A stretch of 58,246 nt of DNA from Fulvivirga sp. M361. GTDB taxonomy: Bacteria; Bacteroidota; Bacteroidia; Cytophagales; Cyclobacteriaceae. The position numbers and the translations under genes are program-made. Under the pieces are notes generated by a model. The model saw nothing but the letters and a program-made list of their open reading frames with translations. It ran no database searches and was not told the origin of the DNA. Shown in pieces: positions 33,526 to 41,827 of this stretch (its first letter is position 1; the number at the start of each line of letters is the position of its first letter). The stretch is from the NCBI RefSeq assembly GCF_007097395.1, contig NZ_VKDC01000037.1:1-58246 (forward strand). The letters run 5' to 3'.

Positions 33526-35244
33526 TTATTCAAACTCGTATTCTACCGGTTCAGCCTGTGGCCTTAAAAGAGGGTTCATAACAACCTCATTTCCAGGTAT
33601 AGGCAGTGACATTCTATTAGCCGTGAATGTGACCTGAGGTTCGGTATTCTGATTAGCCGGATTGGCTGTTCCGGATTCTCCTGCTCTTACTAATTCATAA
33701 CCATCGGGATCGTTTTCCATGTTATCATTCACATCGATCCTGAAGTATTGATCCGACCGGCTTTGCGCGTTTAGCAGGTCTAATGTGCCCTGTGGATCAC
33801 GATAATACTGTCGCTTAATATCTAGCCATGCCATGGCCTCCAAACCAAACTCGATCCTTCTTTCATTGAACAGATCACGAAAGCTCATTTCATTGTCAGA
33901 AGGAGTTGCCAATCCCGCCCGGCTTCTTACGGCCAGGTAAGCGTCATATCCGGGGCCGGAGGAGAGCGAACCGTCTTGTCCCATCAAGGCTTCGGCGTAG
34001 ATCAGGTAAACATCTGCCAATCGCAGCATGTAGACATCAAACGGAGAATCCTGGTTGGATACAATGAAACCATGATCCTCCACGTTTCCAACTACATGTT
34101 TTTTCAAATTTGTCAAAGTAGGCGCCTGATTTTCGATTTCGGTCCCATTTTCATCTCTACCTATGATCTGATAGGTATACCCACCATTCACAACATTGAT
34201 ATAATCATAGAAATCACCATTCTGCATGTAGATTGCTCTTCTTCTTGCATCTTCTGCAGATTCAGCATTCGCTTGCAGTGTATTAATAAAATCAACACTC
34301 ATCGATTTGCCTCCCCCCCAGGCTTGGGGGTCACCTGTAATGATCGAATTTCTGGCGAACCGTGCTTGTTTGGCATTGCCGAACCCCCAGCCTGCATTTA
34401 TAAATCGAAGCGCAAACAGAATTTCAGGATTCTGCTCATTTTCTATCAGAAACATACTTTCATAATCAGGGAAAAGGACCAATCCGCTATTATTGATAAC
34501 GTCTGCTGCATATCCGGCCGCCGTAGTGAAGTCTTCCAGTGAGCCCACACTATTACCACCGGCAGCTCTCTGACCAAGTGTGACATGAAGCTTTGCCAGC
34601 ATCCCTTTTGCAGCCCATTCTGTCACTCTTCCTCCGGCATCTGCTTCAGGCAGGTTTTCGGCAGCAAATACGAGATCCCTTCTAATGAATTCATAGACGC
34701 TTCCCAGGGTGTTTTTAGGTAAAAACAGGTCCTGGTTCGCTACTTTTTCTGCAGGGCTTTCAATAATGGGTACTTCACCCCAGTATTCTACCAGGTAATA
34801 ATAGGCTGCCGCTCTGAAAAATCTCGCCTCACCCAAACCAGCATTAATGTCTGCGTCGCTTACACCATTTGAACCGGCAATGCCCGGCATATCATCTATA
34901 ATGAGATTGGCAAAAGAAACCACATCATAGAGGCTTTGCCAACCATTCGCTATATGCGTATTGTTCTCATTAAATGATGCGTAAAAAAACTGCCCTTCCT
35001 CGTCCCAGTTATGGAACATATCACCGGCCATCAGATCTCCGACGCACCAGCTTAATACGTCATTAAATTCAAACCAGGGACGACCATAAAGCGCTGCAGT
35101 AGCCTGTCTGATCTCATCGGCATCATTATACCAGCCATCAACCGTAGGCTGGTCTTCCGGAACAAAATCCAGGAATTCTTCACCACAAGAAGTTAATTGT
35201 ATGGCTAAAAAAACCGTCAAAATGATTCTTATATATTGTCTCAT
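33526..35244 (-). CDS. SusD/RagB family nutrient-uptake lipoprotein
   Basis: A 572-residue surface lipoprotein (lipobox LTSC, Cys20) with the SusD TPR-like fold: the ARFFRAAAYYYLVEYWGEVP motif near residue 145, LDIKRQYYRDP near 480 and the closing PIPGNEVVMNPLL. It caps the SusC barrel and captures oligosaccharide. It follows susC by 16 nt. The gene order susC, susD, SGBP, IPT lipoprotein, GH10 is that of xylan PULs. ATG start. Confidence 0.96.
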   Translation of the reverse strand: MRQYIRIILTVFLAIQLTSCGEEFLDFVPEDQPTVDGWYNDADEIRQATAALYGRPWFEFNDVLSWCVGDLMAGDMFHNWDEEGQFFYASFNENNTHIANGWQSLYDVVSFANLIIDDMPGIAGSNGVSDADINAGLGEARFFRAAAYYYLVEYWGEVPIIESPAEKVANQDLFLPKNTLGSVYEFIRRDLVFAAENLPEADAGGRVTEWAAKGMLAKLHVTLGQRAAGGNSVGSLEDFTTAAGYAADVINNSGLVLFPDYESMFLIENEQNPEILFALRFINAGWGFGNAKQARFARNSIITGDPQAWGGGKSMSVDFINTLQANAESAEDARRRAIYMQNGDFYDYINVVNGGYTYQIIGRDENGTEIENQAPTLTNLKKHVVGNVEDHGFIVSNQDSPFDVYMLRLADVYLIYAEALMGQDGSLSSGPGYDAYLAVRSRAGLATPSDNEMSFRDLFNERRIEFGLEAMAWLDIKRQYYRDPQGTLDLLNAQSRSDQYFRIDVNDNMENDPDGYELVRAGESGTANPANQNTEPQVTFTANRMSLPIPGNEVVMNPLLRPQAEPVEYEFE

Positions 35245-35260
35245 TTTTTTAAAGTATTTT

Positions 35261-38200
35261 TTACATGTCTAACTTTATTCCAACCGTATACACCCTGGGA
35301 GCAGGATATCTGCCCAAATCAATATTTTGAAGTCTAGGGTTTTGATCAAACGATCCAATCTGTGGGTCCAGGCCTGAATAATTCGAGAACGTGGCCACGT
35401 TTTGTATGTTCACATACACCTGTGCGCTCGATAGTCTTATTTTTTGCAACCACCCGGGAGGCAAAGTATAGCCCAGTCTGACGTTCTGTATCCTCACAAA
35501 AGAACCGTCTTCTATCCACCGGGTTGACATAAAATGGTTAAAGTTTTCTGCCCCGTTGTCAAACCTTGGTATGGTGGTATTCGGATCTACCAGTTCCACA
35601 TCATTGATGTTATTGAGATCCGTACCTCCTTCCACTAACCGGGTCCTGGCCCGGTTAATAATCGTCGTGGACTGATTATCAAAGTTGTTCAGCATCTGTT
35701 CGTTTCTGGCCCTGGAGTAATTCAACACATCCCCACCTATTGCTCCCATCACAAAAACATCCAACACCAAAGGCCCGTATTCAAATGTATTGTTAAGTCC
35801 AAATGAAAAGTCAGGATTTGGATCTCCAATGATGGTCTGATCATTGTTATCAATAACTCCATCACCATTAAGGTCCTTCCACTTTATGTCTCCTAACCAT
35901 AATCCGGTGGTTCTATCAATTTTGTTTACCGCAGGGTCTTCATCCGAAGGGATCTGAACGGCATGATTGACAATTTCTTCCGCAGAGGTAAAAAGGCCTT
36001 CCATGACAAATCCGAAAAATTGACCTATCGGACGCCCCGGAACCGTTGCACTGGCGGTCTGGAACCCCGTGTACCAGTATATAGGGTCAAAAAGTTGTAC
36101 CCCTCCTAAATCAACTACTTCGTTACGATTGACGGAAATATTTCCCCTGGATGACCAATTGAATTTGCCGCTTTCAATGTTAGAGGTACTCAGCGCCACT
36201 TCAAATCCCATATTTTCCATTGTACCTAAATTGGCCTGGGGGCCTTCTACCTGTCCGCCGAAAGTGGCTGGTAAGTTCACTTGAAGTAACAAGTTATCCG
36301 TTTTCTTTTGGTAGGCTTCAACTTCCAGGTTTGCTCTTCCGTTAAACAACTCCAGGTCCATTCCTAAGTTGACCATGGTAGTAGACTCCCACTGTACATC
36401 ACGGTTGGAGTATCGTGCATTGACCACCCCAGCTCCAAATTGAGTATTCAAAGGATTCAATGAGGACCCAAAAGCGTAGTTACCAATGTTTTCGTTACCT
36501 ACCAGTCCCCACCCTAATCTGAATTTCAAATCAGTAACCACATCATTTTCGGGCATAAAAGCCTCATTGGACGCTCTCCATGCTACGGCAACCGAAGGGA
36601 ACCATCCCCACCGGTTATTGGGTCCAAACCTTGAAGAACCATCTCTTCTCATGGTGGCTGTTACTAAATAGCGATCTCCATAATTATAATTGACCCTCGC
36701 AAAAGTAGAAGCCAATGAATTCCATGCTTTAAAACCTGTATTTGGAATATTTGATATATCCCCCTGATTGATCACAGGTATATCATTGGGAAGATTGGCC
36801 TTATAAGCCGTCAATCCTTCATAATTACTTCTCTGTGCTTCCGTTCCAACTAACACGGTAAAATCATGATCACCAAAACTCCTGTTATAGGTAGCGAAGG
36901 TCTTCCATAACCAGAATGAATTTTGATTGGAAAGTTGTGCCAGTTGGCTCGTATTATTGACAATTTGTCCCCACTCATAGGTTGGCAGGAAAGCACTACT
37001 ATTAAGCGTTGAAAAATCAGTTGCTAATTCAGTCCTGACTTTCAGTCCTTCGATGACATTAAGTTCGGCATACAGGTTATTAACAAATCGATAATCTAAT
37101 GCGGTGTTGTTCCGCAGCAAGGCCAAAGCCACAGGGTTGGCACCTACCTGGGCCGAAACATTCTGAGCGTCCGGCCCGGCAAATGATCCATCAAAGTTTC
37201 TAACCGGAATGTGCGGCGCCATTTGGGCAGCTTGAGCAATAACACCATCTCCACCGTCCTGAAGAACAATTCTTTCATCTTTACGGGCAATGGACATGCT
37301 GGTTCCAACGGTGAGACGATCACTTATTTTGGCGTCGATATTAAGCCTTAAGCTTAGACGCTCAAAATCAGACCCTATAACAATACCATCCTGAGCGAAA
37401 TAACCTCCGGATAACATGTACTTCACTGCATCAGTACCTCCGCTAAAAGTTAATGTGTGGCTTTGGGTCGGAGCTGTTTGATAAATGGCTTCCTGCCAGT
37501 CTGTACCCTCACCCAAAATAGATGGATCTGCAAAACTTGGATTTGGCTGAACTGATGACACTTCTTGCGCTACTTCGTTATTGTATTCCGCATACTCTCT
37601 CATGTTCATCATATCAAAGGTCTTATACACTTCCTGAACCGCGTAAAAACCATGATAGCTTATTTTACCTTTTCCTTCTGCTCCTCTTTTGGTAGTAATG
37701 ATTACCACACCGTTCGCCGCCCTGGAACCATAGATCGCAGTGGCCGAAGCGTCTTTCAGTACCTGTATACTCTCAATGTCATTGGGATTCAGAAATGCCA
37801 TGGGATTGATGTTATCACTCTGTCCGCCAGAACCTCCGGCCCAGTCAAAGCCAGCCGAGCTTTGGGCCTGACCCCCAATTTGAACTCCATCAACGACATA
37901 AAGTGGCTCACTACTTCCTGTAACAGAAGTTGTTCCACGTATCCGCACTGAAACCGCAGCACCAGGCCTCCCGGAATTCTGTGCCACATGCACACCCGCA
38001 GCCCTACCTTGAAGCGCCTGATCAACGCTGGAAGTAATGGCGGTGGTCAATTCATCTCCTGAAACCGAGGCCACAGCTCCTGTCAAATCGCTTTTCCGCT
38101 GTGTTCCATAGCCTACAACAACTACTTCTTCCAGGGATTGGACATCAAATTCCATCGATACATCAATCTCAGACTTGCTTCCAATTGGAACTATTTGTGA

Positions 38201-38509
38201 TTGAAACCCGATAAAACTAAAAGACAGTGAACTCGATGAAGGGTCCGGGACCTCTATGCTGTACTTCCCGTTGATGTCCGTAACTGTTCCGAGGGTTGTA
38301 CCATAGATAACCACAGAAACACCTACCAGCGGTTCACCCGTATCTCCCTCTAAAACTGTTCCAGTCACAATTGCTCCGTCCTGTTGTAAATCCATTCCGA
38401 ACTCTGAGGCGAGAACAGATTGGAGTTGAACACAACAGAACCCAATCAACAACACTACTATTGTAAGATAGTGTTTAGACTTGTTCCTTTCAAGTAATGG
38501 TTTTTTCAT
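35261..38509 (-). CDS. SusC/RagA family TonB-linked outer-membrane transporter
   Basis: A 1082-residue receptor. Signal peptide 1-35, CarboxypepD_reg-like domain with GEPLVGVSVVIYGTTLGTVT and FIGFQSQ, the SusC signature LEEVVVVGYGTQRKSDLTGA, plug domain (RIRGTTSVTGSSEPLYVVDG, SATAIYGSRAANGVVIITTK) and a large barrel closing with the C-terminal aromatic/hydrophobic strand (VGIKLDM). It imports oligosaccharides released at the surface, powered by TonB. It is 82 nt downstream of the GH3 xylosidase gene. Its start region is present twice: an upstream reading frame of nine codons repeats the first seven codons and overlaps the real ATG. Confidence 0.97.
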   Translation of the reverse strand: MKKPLLERNKSKHYLTIVVLLIGFCCVQLQSVLASEFGMDLQQDGAIVTGTVLEGDTGEPLVGVSVVIYGTTLGTVTDINGKYSIEVPDPSSSSLSFSFIGFQSQIVPIGSKSEIDVSMEFDVQSLEEVVVVGYGTQRKSDLTGAVASVSGDELTTAITSSVDQALQGRAAGVHVAQNSGRPGAAVSVRIRGTTSVTGSSEPLYVVDGVQIGGQAQSSAGFDWAGGSGGQSDNINPMAFLNPNDIESIQVLKDASATAIYGSRAANGVVIITTKRGAEGKGKISYHGFYAVQEVYKTFDMMNMREYAEYNNEVAQEVSSVQPNPSFADPSILGEGTDWQEAIYQTAPTQSHTLTFSGGTDAVKYMLSGGYFAQDGIVIGSDFERLSLRLNIDAKISDRLTVGTSMSIARKDERIVLQDGGDGVIAQAAQMAPHIPVRNFDGSFAGPDAQNVSAQVGANPVALALLRNNTALDYRFVNNLYAELNVIEGLKVRTELATDFSTLNSSAFLPTYEWGQIVNNTSQLAQLSNQNSFWLWKTFATYNRSFGDHDFTVLVGTEAQRSNYEGLTAYKANLPNDIPVINQGDISNIPNTGFKAWNSLASTFARVNYNYGDRYLVTATMRRDGSSRFGPNNRWGWFPSVAVAWRASNEAFMPENDVVTDLKFRLGWGLVGNENIGNYAFGSSLNPLNTQFGAGVVNARYSNRDVQWESTTMVNLGMDLELFNGRANLEVEAYQKKTDNLLLQVNLPATFGGQVEGPQANLGTMENMGFEVALSTSNIESGKFNWSSRGNISVNRNEVVDLGGVQLFDPIYWYTGFQTASATVPGRPIGQFFGFVMEGLFTSAEEIVNHAVQIPSDEDPAVNKIDRTTGLWLGDIKWKDLNGDGVIDNNDQTIIGDPNPDFSFGLNNTFEYGPLVLDVFVMGAIGGDVLNYSRARNEQMLNNFDNQSTTIINRARTRLVEGGTDLNNINDVELVDPNTTIPRFDNGAENFNHFMSTRWIEDGSFVRIQNVRLGYTLPPGWLQKIRLSSAQVYVNIQNVATFSNYSGLDPQIGSFDQNPRLQNIDLGRYPAPRVYTVGIKLDM

Positions 38510-38535
38510 AATTTTTTAAGTAATGGTTTTCTCAT
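38506..38535 (-). CDS. Nine-residue upstream ORF overlapping susC start (duplicated start region)
   Basis: Minus-strand ATG at 38533-38535 reads MRKPLLKKL and stops at TGA 38506-38508, overlapping the susC ATG (ATGA). The 20-bp block around this ATG repeats the susC start region with one mismatch (susC begins MKKPLLERN), so a short tandem duplication created it. It could act as a leader peptide that couples re-initiation to susC, or be an alternative start abolished by the stop. Confidence 0.45.
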   Translation of the reverse strand: MRKPLLKKL

Positions 38536-38591
38536 AATAGATTGGATTTTATTTTAAACATGATCAAATCACGGAATAGAAGCCGTTTCTT

Positions 38592-41240
38592 TTAATTTAC
38601 AATTATTTGTTTCATTAATGTTTGGGTATTCGGCGAATCTGCTATCCCTGAAAAACCAGGTTGTTTTCCACCAACAGATAAGAAGATCCTTCCGTCCGGA
38701 GCGACTCTCCGGCCTTTATCATCTATAATTTTCAGGTTTTCTTCAGGGATGCGGATTGTTACCTCCCGCGACTGCCCAGGTTCAAAGTATTCTTTTTGAA
38801 AGGCCACAAGTGTACGCTTTGCAGAGCCAGCCATGTCCGGAGTGGACAGGTAGACCTGTACCGTCTCCAGACCCGCAGTTTCGCTTGAATTTTCAATAGT
38901 GAGTGTAATAGCAGGACGCTCGTTGTCATCGTAAGTCATGTCTGCATACTTGAAACTTGAGTAGCTCAGTCCATGACCAAATGGAAATAGTGGTTCTCCG
39001 GTAAAGTACTTGTAGGTACGATCTTTCATGTCATATGACTTGAAATCCGGCAGGTCGTCCACCGATTTGTAAAAGGTGACCGGCAGTTTTCCGGATGGAT
39101 TCACGTCCCCAAAAAGAATTTCTGCAAGGGCAACTCCGCCAAACTCGCCCGGATACCATGCCTCTACAATGGCCTGTGCTTTATCTGCCGCATAATTAAC
39201 TGCCAGGGCACTACCATTTAACAACACCAGAACAACTGGTTTACCTGTCTTAAGAACTTCTTTCAACAACATTTTTTGTGAGGATGGCAATACAATATCA
39301 GACCGATCTCCCTTATCAAACCCTTCCATGACCACTGGCATCTCCTCTCCTTCTATATCAGGACTGAGTCCTAAACAAAGCACAGTTACATCAGCGTTTT
39401 GAACCAGTTCCAGAGCCGGAGTCAACAAGTCTTGCTCCAGTTCCGACCACAAGAGTTGGACCTGAGGGTCAGCGTGAAAATTGTAATAATCTATTCGGAC
39501 TGACACGGCTTTACCCGCTTCCAAAGTAGTGTCATGGTACTTCATTCTGGGATGGTGGTCATCCTCGAAATCCAGCACTAACTCGTCATTTAAATAAAGT
39601 TTACCAGCATTGCAAGCCCTGAGGCCAATCCGGTATTTCCCGGACCCATCCGGAAGGATCTGGCCTGTCCACCTTACTGTGAACGTGTCTGATTTCATTT
39701 CGAATGGCCTGTTTACCCAAATAAAGTCAATTTGATCATCAATTCTTTCCATAACGGGGGCACCGGACCATTTGTCATTGTTGAAATACATCCCTTTCAA
39801 ACCTTCATCTGTGCCTGAACGCAGGTTTTGACTTGGGACCGGCGCTAACAATGGCCACTCTTTGGTGATATTACATCCCTTGGCATATTTCACAGTGGCA
39901 TTCGGAAGTCTGTCGCTTATGGCCTTAAAAGGGGTGTTGTATTCTACTGAGGTACCGTGATAATTGCCGAGCAGAGGCTCCACGGCATTTGCGTTCGGGC
40001 CGATAACAGCCACCGATTTAAGGGCTGAACTTAGTGGTAAGAGATTATTATCATTTTTGAGAAGGACAATGGATTCTCTTGCCACTTGTTTGGCTAATTC
40101 CTGGTGCTCCTTACTCCTTACTACTTCATAAGGTATCTTCGACCAGGGTACGAGTTCGGGGTCATCAAACATGCCAAGTTTGAACCGGGCGGCCATGAGC
40201 CTGGTTAATGCCTGGTCAACTTCACTCTCATCTATAAGCCGAGACAGTACCGCTTCGCTCAGGTTAGGGTCGTACGTGTTTCCACAATTGAGGTCTGTAC
40301 CTGACTTAACGGCTAAGACAGAAGCTTCCGGCCCTGTTTTACTTACTCCATGTCGATCCGGGAAATAAAAATCATTGATGGCCCAACAGTCAGATACAAC
40401 GTATCCATCAAACCCCCACTCTTTTCTAAGTATTGAATCAAGCAGCACATTGCTACCACAGCAAGCCAGGTCATTGGTCCTGTTATATGCGCACATGACA
40501 GAATGAACTTTGGCATCTTTCACTGCCTTCTCAAATGCGGGCAGATAGGTTTCATTTAAGTCTCTGGGGGTCGAAATGTAATTGTCCTCGTGCCTTGATT
40601 TTTCCGGGCCGCTATGCACCGCAAAATGCTTAGCTGTTGCCACCAGCTTCAGATAGTGGTCATCATCACCTTGCAATCCCTTGATATAAGCTACTCCCAG
40701 TTCTCCCGTCAGAAAAGGATCTTCTCCATAGGTTTCCTGTCCGCGGCCCCACCTGGGATCTCTGAATATGTTAATATTTGGCGTCCAGAACGTCAGCCCC
40801 TGATAAATACCTCTTTTATTTTCTTTGACAAAACGGTGATGTTTGGCCCGGGCTTCATCTGACACGGCTACCCCCATCTTATGGATCAGGTCCACATTCC
40901 AGGTAGCTCCCATGCCTATGGCCTGAGGAAAAACGGTTGATTCTCCTGCTCTTCCCACACCGTGCAGGCATTCATTCCACCAATTGTAACGGTGTAAACC
41001 AAGTCTCGGAATGGCAGGCGCATCATAACGCATCTGTCCAACCTTTTCCTGAAGGGTCATGTGGGATACCAGATCAATGGAACGGCTTTCCGGCGAAAGC
41101 TCCGGATTCTGAAAATCGTAAGAGTATTTTTCTGTGTGTGCACAACTTCCCAGTATCCAGACTGCCAAAAGACAGATCATGAGCTGGACATTAGAAACTC
41201 TTGCAAGGGATGTATATGGATATACTTTTAAGTTATTCAT
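38592..41240 (-). CDS. GH3 beta-xylosidase/glucosidase lipoprotein with PA14 domain
   Basis: An 882-residue GH3 enzyme of the Xyl3A type: lipobox GSC (ILGSCAH, Cys33), TIM-barrel with RYNWWNECLHGVGRAGESTV, KHFAVHSGPE and nucleophile Asp in YVVSDCWAIND (about 283), then the alpha/beta sandwich interrupted at about 455-600 by a PA14 domain (GLKGMYFNNDKWSGAPVMER ... GSGKYRIGLRACNAGKLYLN), and a fibronectin-III-like end. The NWWNECLHGVGR loop is typical of xylan beta-xylosidases. It removes xylose from the ends of xylo-oligosaccharides. The start ATG overlaps the stop of a 37-residue membrane peptide (TAATG). Confidence 0.95.
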   Translation of the reverse strand: MNNLKVYPYTSLARVSNVQLMICLLAVWILGSCAHTEKYSYDFQNPELSPESRSIDLVSHMTLQEKVGQMRYDAPAIPRLGLHRYNWWNECLHGVGRAGESTVFPQAIGMGATWNVDLIHKMGVAVSDEARAKHHRFVKENKRGIYQGLTFWTPNINIFRDPRWGRGQETYGEDPFLTGELGVAYIKGLQGDDDHYLKLVATAKHFAVHSGPEKSRHEDNYISTPRDLNETYLPAFEKAVKDAKVHSVMCAYNRTNDLACCGSNVLLDSILRKEWGFDGYVVSDCWAINDFYFPDRHGVSKTGPEASVLAVKSGTDLNCGNTYDPNLSEAVLSRLIDESEVDQALTRLMAARFKLGMFDDPELVPWSKIPYEVVRSKEHQELAKQVARESIVLLKNDNNLLPLSSALKSVAVIGPNANAVEPLLGNYHGTSVEYNTPFKAISDRLPNATVKYAKGCNITKEWPLLAPVPSQNLRSGTDEGLKGMYFNNDKWSGAPVMERIDDQIDFIWVNRPFEMKSDTFTVRWTGQILPDGSGKYRIGLRACNAGKLYLNDELVLDFEDDHHPRMKYHDTTLEAGKAVSVRIDYYNFHADPQVQLLWSELEQDLLTPALELVQNADVTVLCLGLSPDIEGEEMPVVMEGFDKGDRSDIVLPSSQKMLLKEVLKTGKPVVLVLLNGSALAVNYAADKAQAIVEAWYPGEFGGVALAEILFGDVNPSGKLPVTFYKSVDDLPDFKSYDMKDRTYKYFTGEPLFPFGHGLSYSSFKYADMTYDDNERPAITLTIENSSETAGLETVQVYLSTPDMAGSAKRTLVAFQKEYFEPGQSREVTIRIPEENLKIIDDKGRRVAPDGRIFLSVGGKQPGFSGIADSPNTQTLMKQIIVN

Positions 41241-41353
41241 TAGCTAATGGTCTTAATAATCAACACAAGAAGCGCTACCAGAAGAAAAACTATGATAGAC
41301 TCTAACCATATAAATTTCTTAGGCAGGCGATATTTTGTGTTCTTTGTTTTCAC
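41240..41353 (-). CDS. Putative 37-residue single-pass membrane peptide coupled to the GH3 gene
   Basis: Frame from GTG at 41353 to TAA at 41240-41242, which overlaps the xylosidase ATG by one base (TAATG). The product has a basic N-terminus (KTKNTKYRLPKKF), a transmembrane stretch of about 20 residues (SIIVFLLVALLVLIIKT) and no C-terminal tail, as in small regulatory or stabilising membrane peptides. The frame also stays open another 60 nt upstream (LQVNKFIV), so a TTG start at about 41377 is possible. The overlap with the downstream gene and the clear topology argue for translation. Confidence 0.5.
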   Translation of the reverse strand: MKTKNTKYRLPKKFIWLESIIVFLLVALLVLIIKTIS

Positions 41354-41425
41354 GATGAATTTATTTACCTGCAATAAAGCATCCCCGGAATTGAAGAAGT
41401 AGAAGTTTTGGAGCCTTTTGAATCA

Positions 41426-41481
41426 ATTTTGTTGCAACCTCACAGGTAATGCATCATTTGAGCTATTCTGTGCAACAAAAT
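41426..41481. repeat. Perfect 11-bp inverted repeat upstream of the PUL operon
   Basis: ATTTTGTTGCA (41426-41436) is mirrored at 41471-41481, loop 34 nt. On the plus strand TTTT follows. It sits between the decayed sorting-domain relic and the small membrane peptide, where the operator for the hybrid two-component regulator would be expected. Confidence 0.4.
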
Positions 41482-41506
41482 TTTTATTGCTAATTATCTT
41501 CGACGT

Positions 41507-41624
41507 TTACTTCTTGATGATCAGTTGAGTATTATCCACCGTTTTAAACAGATAAACTCCCGATTACAAACATTCAAAAGCGATTTGAAGCCAGATGGTT
41601 TTTCATTGGATCGACGAAAGCCTC
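41507..41624 (-). pseudogene. Relic of a T9SS C-terminal sorting domain
   Basis: The minus strand encodes, in two frames, EAFVDPMKNHLASNRF (41577-41624; recalls the VYPNPxxxxL start of type A sorting domains) and GVYLFKTVDNTQLIIKK followed by TAA (41507-41560; the usual G-Y-x-F...K ending). A frameshift, an in-frame TAA just before the second part and an internal deletion separate them. This looks like the last trace of a T9SS-exported protein, plausibly a PUL enzyme. The remaining stretch up to 41827 shows no further recognisable coding. Confidence 0.5.
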
Positions 41625-41827
41625 ATCCGGCAGTTACATGAAGGTTATGGCAGGAAGGTCTTTCAGTTTTTGATTTTAGAGGCTTTTATGCTACTAAATT
41701 GGTGTTTGGCAAGAACAATGCAATCCACCTTTATAAGGATATTTAAAGCACCTGTGCACAATCTTTGAACTAAGCAGCTGGTAATTCTCAAAAAGTAGCC
41801 TGGCCTGAGTTCCGTAAACTGTCCCTT

